Shown here piece by piece: positions 6,376 through 10,956 of a DNA stretch of 10,956 nt. The DNA comes from Actinomycetota bacterium (GTDB lineage Bacteria; Actinomycetota; Acidimicrobiia; IMCC26256; PALSA-610). The notes beneath the pieces are model-generated. The model was not told the origin of the DNA, did no database searches, and saw nothing but the letters and a program-made list of their open reading frames with translations. Position numbers and translations under genes: made by a program. The stretch covers positions 1 to 10,956 of the forward strand of contig JAUZEM010000300.1 in NCBI GenBank assembly GCA_030839005.1. The letters are read 5' to 3'. Every line of letters begins with the position of its first letter. Position 1 is the first letter of the stretch.

Positions 6376-7380
6376 ATGTCCGCCGCGATGCCCCACAAGC
6401 GACGACGCGAAGCGGTCGATGAACCGACCATGGGAACGAGGCTGCTCTTCCCGGCCGGTCACCGGGCGCCCCGCGCTCCGGCGCCGCCGCGACCGCGCAC
6501 CGCGTTCGTTCTGTCGGGCGGCGGCAACCAGGGCGTGAGCCAGGTCGGGATGCTGCGCGCGCTCCTCGAGCGAGGCATCGTGCCCGACGTGGTGATCGGG
6601 ACCTCGGCCGGTGCGCTCAACGGGGCGGCGGTGGCCTACGCGCCCAACCTCACGGGTGTCGCGCAGCTCGCAGCCGTGTGGGAACAGCTCCAAGCCGATC
6701 ACGTCTTTCCCGGCGGGCGTATCCACCGCGCGTGGAACGTCGTGCGCCGCGGCACCCATTTGTTCGACAACGACGGCCTGGCCGCGCTGATCCACCACTC
6801 CACTCCGGCCCGTTCGTTCTCCGACCTCGAGATCCCGTTGCGCGTGATCGCGACCGACCTCGATACCGGCGAGGAAGTCGTCCTCGCGCACGGACCACTG
6901 AAGCCCGCGCTGCTCGCGAGCACCGCGCTCCCCGGCGTCTTCCCCATCGTGGTGCACGCCGGACGGCGACTGGTCGACGGCGGCGTCGTGAACAACGTGC
7001 CGCTCTGGCACGCGCTCTCGGGTCCGGTGGATCGCGTGTTCGTCCTGAACGTCAGCGCGGGCGTCGGCGACCACCCCGTGCGCTCACCGCTCGACGTCGT
7101 GATGACGAGCTTCATGCACGCGCGCAACCAGCGCTACGAACTCGAACGCCGGCACGCGATCGGGCATGTCGAAATCATCGAGCTGCCGCGCCCGCGCGAC
7201 TCGCGCGACCTCTTCGACTTCTCGGGCGCGGGCGAGCTCATCGAGTCGGCCTACACGCTTTCGATGGCGAAGCTCGACGAGTACGAGCGCGAACGTGTCG
7301 AAGCGCCCGAGACGGCGGTCGCGGACGCGGCCGTGGTCCGCGAGCAACGGCGACGCTTCCGCCTCCGACGCGGAGCCTGA
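6376..7380 (+). CDS. Patatin-like phospholipase family protein (RssA/NTE-type serine acyl hydrolase)
   Basis: Predicted cytoplasmic lipid acyl hydrolase with a Ser-Asp dyad. All patatin elements are visible (numbering from the ATG at 6376): oxyanion-hole loop SGGGNQG (47-53), nucleophile elbow GTSAG with S77, and DGG with D201 in RRLVDGGVVNNVPL. There is no signal peptide or membrane helix. The N-terminus is Arg/Pro-rich and the C-terminus is basic (REQRRRFRLRRGA). Length is 334; other possible starts are ATG 6388 and ATG 6430 (316 residues), both upstream of the RTAFVLSGGG core. The ATG at 6286 is unlikely because the codon composition before 6376 is not coding-like. None has a clear ribosome-binding site, so a leaderless start is possible. 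It is the only plus-strand gene, divergent from nuoA and convergent with nuoN. Its natural substrate cannot be told from sequence, and a link to the respiratory genes is unproven. Confidence 0.92.
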   Translation: MSAAMPHKRRREAVDEPTMGTRLLFPAGHRAPRAPAPPRPRTAFVLSGGGNQGVSQVGMLRALLERGIVPDVVIGTSAGALNGAAVAYAPNLTGVAQLAAVWEQLQADHVFPGGRIHRAWNVVRRGTHLFDNDGLAALIHHSTPARSFSDLEIPLRVIATDLDTGEEVVLAHGPLKPALLASTALPGVFPIVVHAGRRLVDGGVVNNVPLWHALSGPVDRVFVLNVSAGVGDHPVRSPLDVVMTSFMHARNQRYELERRHAIGHVEIIELPRPRDSRDLFDFSGAGELIESAYTLSMAKLDEYERERVEAPETAVADAAVVREQRRRFRLRRGA

Positions 7381-7402
7381 CGCCCGGGGCGACCCGCAAA
7401 GC

Positions 7403-7567
7403 CGCCAAACAGTTTGGAGGAATTCCCGCGCCTGGCGCCGGTTTCCCGCCAAACAGTTTGGAGAAAAACCGACGCCCCACGGGCAGAAACCCTGCCAACG
7501 TTGGCGAGAAAACCGTCGCCTCACGTGCAGAAAGATTGCCAACTGTTGGGTGGAATTTCGGCGCGGG
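7403..7567. repeat. About four degenerate tandem units of ~44 bp with palindromic cores
   Basis: Fills most of the 190-bp spacer between the convergent patatin and nuoN genes. The palindromic cores are CCAAACAGTTTGG (7405-7417), CCAAACAGTTTGG (7449-7461), GCCAACGTTGGC (7494-7505) and CCAACTGTTGG (7539-7549); their centres are 44, 44.5 and 44.5 bp apart. Units 1 and 2 share an exact 17-mer, CGCCAAACAGTTTGGAG, at 7403 and 7447. Units 2 and 3 also share the linker: an AGAAAA(A)CCG-CGCC block, CACG and GCAGAAA (7483-7489 and 7527-7533), again 44 bp apart. Units 1 and 4 share GG(A/T)GGAATT. The regular period and core symmetry suggest repeated protein-binding sites or a dispersed intergenic repeat. 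The inverted repeats could also act in 3' ends of both transcripts, but no T-run follows them. Confidence 0.8.
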
Positions 7568-7570
7568 GTG

Positions 7571-9076
7571 TTAGCGGGCGAGGAGTTGGGTGGCGGCGTG
7601 GGCGAAGTCGAGCATGATGCCGGGGACCACGCCGAGGAACACGATGGCGCCCGCGGCGATCGTGAGCGCCACGCCCGTTCCCGCGTCGACCACGATCCGA
7701 GGGCCCGCGGGGGCGGTCTCGTCGTCGGGCGGTGCATACATCGCCAGCACGATGCGGAGGTAGACGAAGGCGCCGATTACGGCCGCGAGCATGCCGACCA
7801 GCGCGAGCCAGTACTGACCCACGTCGATCGCCGCGCTGAACACCGAGAGCTTCGCGACGAACCCGCCCGTGAGCGGCACGCCCGCCTGGGCCAACAGGAA
7901 CAACGTGAGCAGCCCGGCGAGCACCGGCCGAGCCGTTGCGAGCCCGCGGTAATCGGTGAGCGCGTGTCGGTCGTCGCCTCGACGCGCGACCAGCATCACG
8001 ATCGCGAACGCCCCCGTCGCCATCACCGCGTACGCGCAGACGTAGAAGAGCGCCGCGCTCGTACCTTTGTCGGTCGCCGCCTGTACCCCGATGAGCACGT
8101 ACCCGGCGTGCGAGATCGATTGGTAGGCGAGCATCCGCTTCACGTCGGTCTGTACGACCGCCGCGACGCTGCCGACCAGCAGCGAGAGCACGGCGAGCCC
8201 GAAGACAGCGGGCCGCCAGTCGACCTCGTACAACCGGAACGCCCCGACAAAGATGCGAAGGAGCGCGGCGAACGCGGCGGCCTTCGTCGCGGCCGCCATG
8301 AACGCGGTCACCGGCGTCGGCGCCCCCTGGTACACGTCGGGTGTCCACATGTGGAACGGCGCGGCCGCGACCTTGAAGCCGAGACCGACCAGCAACAGCG
8401 CGAACCCGACGAACAACACGCCGTCGTGGAGGAGCACGACCTTGGCGAGGAATCGCGCGATCCCACTGAGGTTCGTCGTTCCGGTGGCGCCGTAGACGAG
8501 CGCGATGCCGTAGAGGAACACCGCCGACGAGAACGTTCCGAGCAGGAAGTACTTGAGGCCGGCCTCCTGCGACGAGAGGCGCCGCCGGTCGAACGCGGCG
8601 AGCACGTACAACGCGATCGACAGGATCTCGAGCGACAAGAAGATGGTGACGAGATCGTTCGCCGACGCCATCAACATCATGCCGGTCGCCGAGCACAGCA
8701 TGAGTGCGAAGTATTCGGGACTCTCGAGGTGCTCCCGGCGCAGGTAGCCGCCGGACAACAGGAGGGCGAGCAACGTCGCACCGAGGATCACGGACTTGAC
8801 GAACACGGCGAACCCGTCGACCGCGACGAGTCCGCTCAACGCCTGGTAGGGCCCGTTGGAGTGCACGAAACCCCACTGGATGCCGGTGAAGACGGCCGAC
8901 GCCGCGACACCGCCGATCGCGATGAGCATCGACGCCTGGTGCACTTTCGGGTCGTGGCGCACGACCGACCGCAGGATCACGATGAGGATCGCGGCTGCGA
9001 ACAGTGCGATCTCCGGCGCGATCGCGTACCAGTCGACCGGGGCATGCGCGATCGGCGTGATGTCGGCGCCGATCAC
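7571..9076 (-). CDS. nuoN: NADH-quinone oxidoreductase subunit N (NuoN)
   Basis: Antiporter-like proton-pumping subunit nearest to NuoK in the membrane arm. It is 501 residues with about 14 helices. The signature glutamate and lysines are present: E150 in SLEILSIALYVLAAF, K235 in GLGFKVAAAPFHMWTPDVYQG, K265 in AAATKAAAFA, and a further Lys in AGVPLTGGFVAKLSVF. WTPDVYQGAPTPVTAF distinguishes NuoN from NuoL and NuoM. The start is GTG at 9076, overlapping the nuoM TGA as GTGA, and the stop is TAA. It is the last gene of the right-hand operon; the palindromic repeat array begins about 4 bp after it. It is intact, with typical residues throughout. Confidence 0.97.
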   Translation of the reverse strand: MIGADITPIAHAPVDWYAIAPEIALFAAAILIVILRSVVRHDPKVHQASMLIAIGGVAASAVFTGIQWGFVHSNGPYQALSGLVAVDGFAVFVKSVILGATLLALLLSGGYLRREHLESPEYFALMLCSATGMMLMASANDLVTIFLSLEILSIALYVLAAFDRRRLSSQEAGLKYFLLGTFSSAVFLYGIALVYGATGTTNLSGIARFLAKVVLLHDGVLFVGFALLLVGLGFKVAAAPFHMWTPDVYQGAPTPVTAFMAAATKAAAFAALLRIFVGAFRLYEVDWRPAVFGLAVLSLLVGSVAAVVQTDVKRMLAYQSISHAGYVLIGVQAATDKGTSAALFYVCAYAVMATGAFAIVMLVARRGDDRHALTDYRGLATARPVLAGLLTLFLLAQAGVPLTGGFVAKLSVFSAAIDVGQYWLALVGMLAAVIGAFVYLRIVLAMYAPPDDETAPAGPRIVVDAGTGVALTIAAGAIVFLGVVPGIMLDFAHAATQLLAR

Positions 9077-10683
9077 TTGCCGGTCCCCGGCGCCGGTGCC
9101 GCGACCGGACCGCTCGTCGGCACGGTCGGCGCCTTGTAGTTGCTGTTCTGCTCGACGTGATGGATCAGCGCCTCGACCGACGGCTGGAGCCGGTCGAGAA
9201 CGGGCTTCGGGTAGAAGCCGAGGAACAAGGACAATCCGAGCAATGGCAGCACCGTCACGATCTCGCGCCCGCCGATGTCGGGCGTCGCCCGGTTCGCGTC
9301 GTCGGGCTCACCTGTGAACGCGCGCTGCACCGCCCACAACAGGTACACCGCAGCGAGGATCACGCCGGTCGACGCGACGACCACGTACCAGCGCCTGGTG
9401 AGGAACGCACCCAGCAACGACAGGAACTCACCGACGAAACCCGAGAAGCCGGGGAGCCCGATCGACGCGAACGTCGCGGCGACGAACAAGCCGCCGAAGA
9501 CCGGTGCCGCCTTCCAGATGCCCCGGAAGTCGCGGAGCTCGTAGGTGTGCCGCCGGTCGTAGAGCATGCCGACCAGCAGGAACAGCGCGCCGGTGGTCAA
9601 TCCGTGCGACAGCATCGTGAACAGCCCGCCCGAGATCCCCTGGTTCGTCAGCGCGAAGACCCCGAGCACCACGAATCCGAGGTGCGCCACCGACGAGTAG
9701 GCGATGATGCGCTTCAGGTTCGGTTGCATCGCGGCGACGATGGCGCCGTAGGTGATCCCTACGACGGCGAGCACGAGGAGCAACGGGGCGAGATCGACCG
9801 CCGCCTGCGGGAAGAACGGGATCGCGAATCGCAAGAACCCGTACGCACCGATCTTCAGCATCGCTCCGGCCAGCACGACCGAACCCGCGGTCGGCGCGTC
9901 GGTGTGCGCGTCGGGAAGCCAGGTGTGCAACGGAAACAGCGGGACCTTGACCGCGAACCCGACTGCGAACGCGAGGAAGAGCGCCTTCGCCGTGCCACCG
10001 TGGATATGCGCGGCGGCCCAGTCGGTGAGAGTCCGCACGTCGAACGACAACACATGGGTCGAGTGCTGACGCATGAACGCGACCGACAGGATCCCGGCGA
10101 ACAAGAACGCGGAGCCCGCCATCGTGAACAGGAAGAACTTCATCGCCGCGTAGCGCCGGTTGTCGTGACCCCACCCCGCGATGAGGAAGTACATCGGCAC
10201 GAGCACGAACTCGAAAAAGATGAAGAAGACGATCGCGTCGAGCGCGAGGAATACGCCGATCATCGCCGACTCGAGCAGCAGCATCCAGATCGTGAACGAC
10301 TTCGGCTTCGAGATGTGAGCCGACGCGAGGAGCGCGATCGGGAACAGCAGCGCGCTGAGCGCAACCATGAACAGGCTGATGCCGTCGACACCGAGCGTCC
10401 AGCGCACACCGAGCGCGCCGATCCAGGAGTGGTCCTCGAGGAGCTGGTAACCGGGCTTGAGCGGGTTGGTATCGAATTGCGTGAGCAGGAACAGCGCCAT
10501 CCCGAAGGTGGCCATGCTGGTCACGTAGCCCACCGCCCGCGTGAGCTCCGGGCGCCGGGCCGGAACGATCATCGCGACAAGTGCGCCGACGGCGGGGAGG
10601 AACACCAGGAACGTCAGCAACGGGTAGCCGAGCTTCGACGAGGTCGACGCGACCGGGGTGAGCTCGGCGAGCAGGGAAGGCAT
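9073..10683 (-). CDS. nuoM: NADH-quinone oxidoreductase subunit M (NuoM)
   Basis: Antiporter-like proton-pumping subunit between NuoL and NuoN. It is 536 residues, with the family's usual 14-helix pattern. Key residues are E158 in FFIFFEFVLVPMYFLIAGWG, K246 in AVKVPLFPLHTWLPDAHTDA and K277 in GAMLKIGAYGFLRF. The block FTMLSHGLTTGALFLLVGMLYDR and PGFSGFVGEFLSLLGAF further identify NuoM. The ATG at 10683 shares one base with the nuoL TGA (TGATG) and the gene ends 4 bp inside nuoN. The hydrophilic C-terminal tail after about residue 510 is Pro/Ala-rich and probably lies outside the membrane. It belongs to the right-hand operon, which is a different complex I gene set from the nuoA-L block on the left. 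Confidence 0.97.
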   Translation of the reverse strand: MPSLLAELTPVASTSSKLGYPLLTFLVFLPAVGALVAMIVPARRPELTRAVGYVTSMATFGMALFLLTQFDTNPLKPGYQLLEDHSWIGALGVRWTLGVDGISLFMVALSALLFPIALLASAHISKPKSFTIWMLLLESAMIGVFLALDAIVFFIFFEFVLVPMYFLIAGWGHDNRRYAAMKFFLFTMAGSAFLFAGILSVAFMRQHSTHVLSFDVRTLTDWAAAHIHGGTAKALFLAFAVGFAVKVPLFPLHTWLPDAHTDAPTAGSVVLAGAMLKIGAYGFLRFAIPFFPQAAVDLAPLLLVLAVVGITYGAIVAAMQPNLKRIIAYSSVAHLGFVVLGVFALTNQGISGGLFTMLSHGLTTGALFLLVGMLYDRRHTYELRDFRGIWKAAPVFGGLFVAATFASIGLPGFSGFVGEFLSLLGAFLTRRWYVVVASTGVILAAVYLLWAVQRAFTGEPDDANRATPDIGGREIVTVLPLLGLSLFLGFYPKPVLDRLQPSVEALIHHVEQNSNYKAPTVPTSGPVAAPAPGTGK

Positions 10684-10956
10684 CAGAACGTCACCCGCGT
10701 CGCCACGTACAACAGGAGGAGCACCGTGCCCAGCGCGATACCGAGCGCGTAGTTCCGCACCAGGCCGGTCTGGATCCGCCGCAGTGACCCGCCACCCGCG
10801 CGGGCTCCGGTCGCGATCCCGTTGACCGCGCCGTCGATCCCGGCGCGGTCGACGCCGTCACTGAGGAAGCGCGCGAACGCCGTAACGGGACCACTCACGA
10901 ACCGCGCGAGGCCGAGGTCGAGGTAGTACGCGTTCTGGAGCACGCCTGCGAAACCA
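10683..10956 (-). CDS. nuoL: NADH-quinone oxidoreductase subunit L (NuoL), C-terminal 90 residues; enters from the right edge
   Basis: Only the last 90 codons are present; the window cuts the 5' part. The visible sequence, LQNAYYLDLGLARFVSGPV..., then DRAGIDGAVNGIATGARAGG, SLRRIQTGLVRNYALGIALG and a final hydrophobic helix, matches the usual NuoL end: a Tyr-Tyr-Leu-Asp block, a hydrophilic horizontal region, an Arg-x-x-Gln-Thr-Gly-x-x-Arg-x-Tyr-Ala block and the last TM. The stop TGA overlaps nuoM by one base, confirming L-M-N order. It cannot be the missing part of the left-edge nuoL as placed, because joining the two ends would give only about 449 residues against the usual 600 or more. Confidence 0.93.
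   Translation of the reverse strand, partial: GFAGVLQNAYYLDLGLARFVSGPVTAFARFLSDGVDRAGIDGAVNGIATGARAGGGSLRRIQTGLVRNYALGIALGTVLLLLYVATRVTF

Noticed and set aside
6241..7074. A 277-codon minus-strand ORF opposite the patatin gene
   Set aside because: The patatin motifs on the plus strand are intact, while the minus-strand product is low-complexity and unrecognised.
7403..7567. CRISPR array
   Set aside because: A period of 44 bp is too short for the usual repeat plus spacer, the repeats themselves diverge, the linkers are also related, and no cas gene is present.
7381..7570. A classical rho-independent terminator
   Set aside because: Inverted repeats are present but stems are short and no T-run follows on either strand, so I only note a possible role in 3' ends.
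7166..9139. A 657-codon plus-strand ORF opposite nuoN
   Set aside because: It is antisense to a clear NuoN, is extremely rich in Arg, Glu, His and Asp, has no recognisable domain and contains the intergenic repeats. This is the usual mirror frame of a GC-rich membrane-protein gene.
9157..10752. A 531-codon plus-strand ORF opposite nuoM
   Set aside because: It has the same Arg/Glu/His-rich composition and lies wholly antisense to the conserved NuoM sequence.

Overview
The window looks like a piece of chromosome from a high-GC actinobacterium. An acidimicrobial-type lineage is my guess from the GC-rich third codon positions, the frequent GTG/TTG starts and the subunit flavour; no rRNA or marker gene is present to confirm it. 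Nearly all of it encodes respiratory complex I (NADH-quinone oxidoreductase type) on the minus strand, in two separate blocks with one plus-strand gene between them.

Layout in the direction of transcription (right to left). (1) 10956-7571: the last 90 codons of a nuoL, then complete nuoM and nuoN, with 1-4 bp stop/start overlaps. This is the tail of a complex I operon that enters from the right. (2) 7570-7381: a non-coding spacer between convergent genes, filled by about four degenerate tandem units of about 44 bp, each centred on a CCAA(A)C/G(T)TTGG palindrome. (3) 6376-7380, plus strand: a patatin-like phospholipase. (4) 6375-6245: a divergent intergenic region with a good -10 element for the minus strand. 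(5) 6244-1: a second complex I operon, nuoA-B-C-D-H-I-J-K-L, whose nuoL (residues 1-358) runs off the left edge. nuoE, nuoF and nuoG, the NADH-oxidising module, are absent between nuoD and nuoH. This is the layout of an 11-subunit complex I that takes electrons from a donor other than NADH. A second nuo cluster of this kind (nuoA2...nuoN2) is known in Streptomyces, recalled from memory.

The cluster therefore encodes the tail of one complex I and most of a second, and the two nuoL fragments belong to different operons. In the second complex NuoB, NuoC, NuoD and NuoI would form the electron-transfer arm (N2 in NuoB and two 4Fe-4S clusters in NuoI), and NuoA, H, J, K and L the membrane proton-pumping arm. 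Three features of this operon deserve attention. NuoD keeps the quinone-site histidine (H51) but has Trp and Gln where the catalytic Tyr and Asp are expected, at exact spacing. NuoH lacks two of the usual conserved glutamates. A 35-codon ORF sits between nuoH and nuoI with a coupled start (TAATG) and a coupled stop (ATGA).

The two non-coding stretches are 6245-6375 and 7381-7570. I see no tRNA, rRNA, insertion sequence, CRISPR array or other mobile element.
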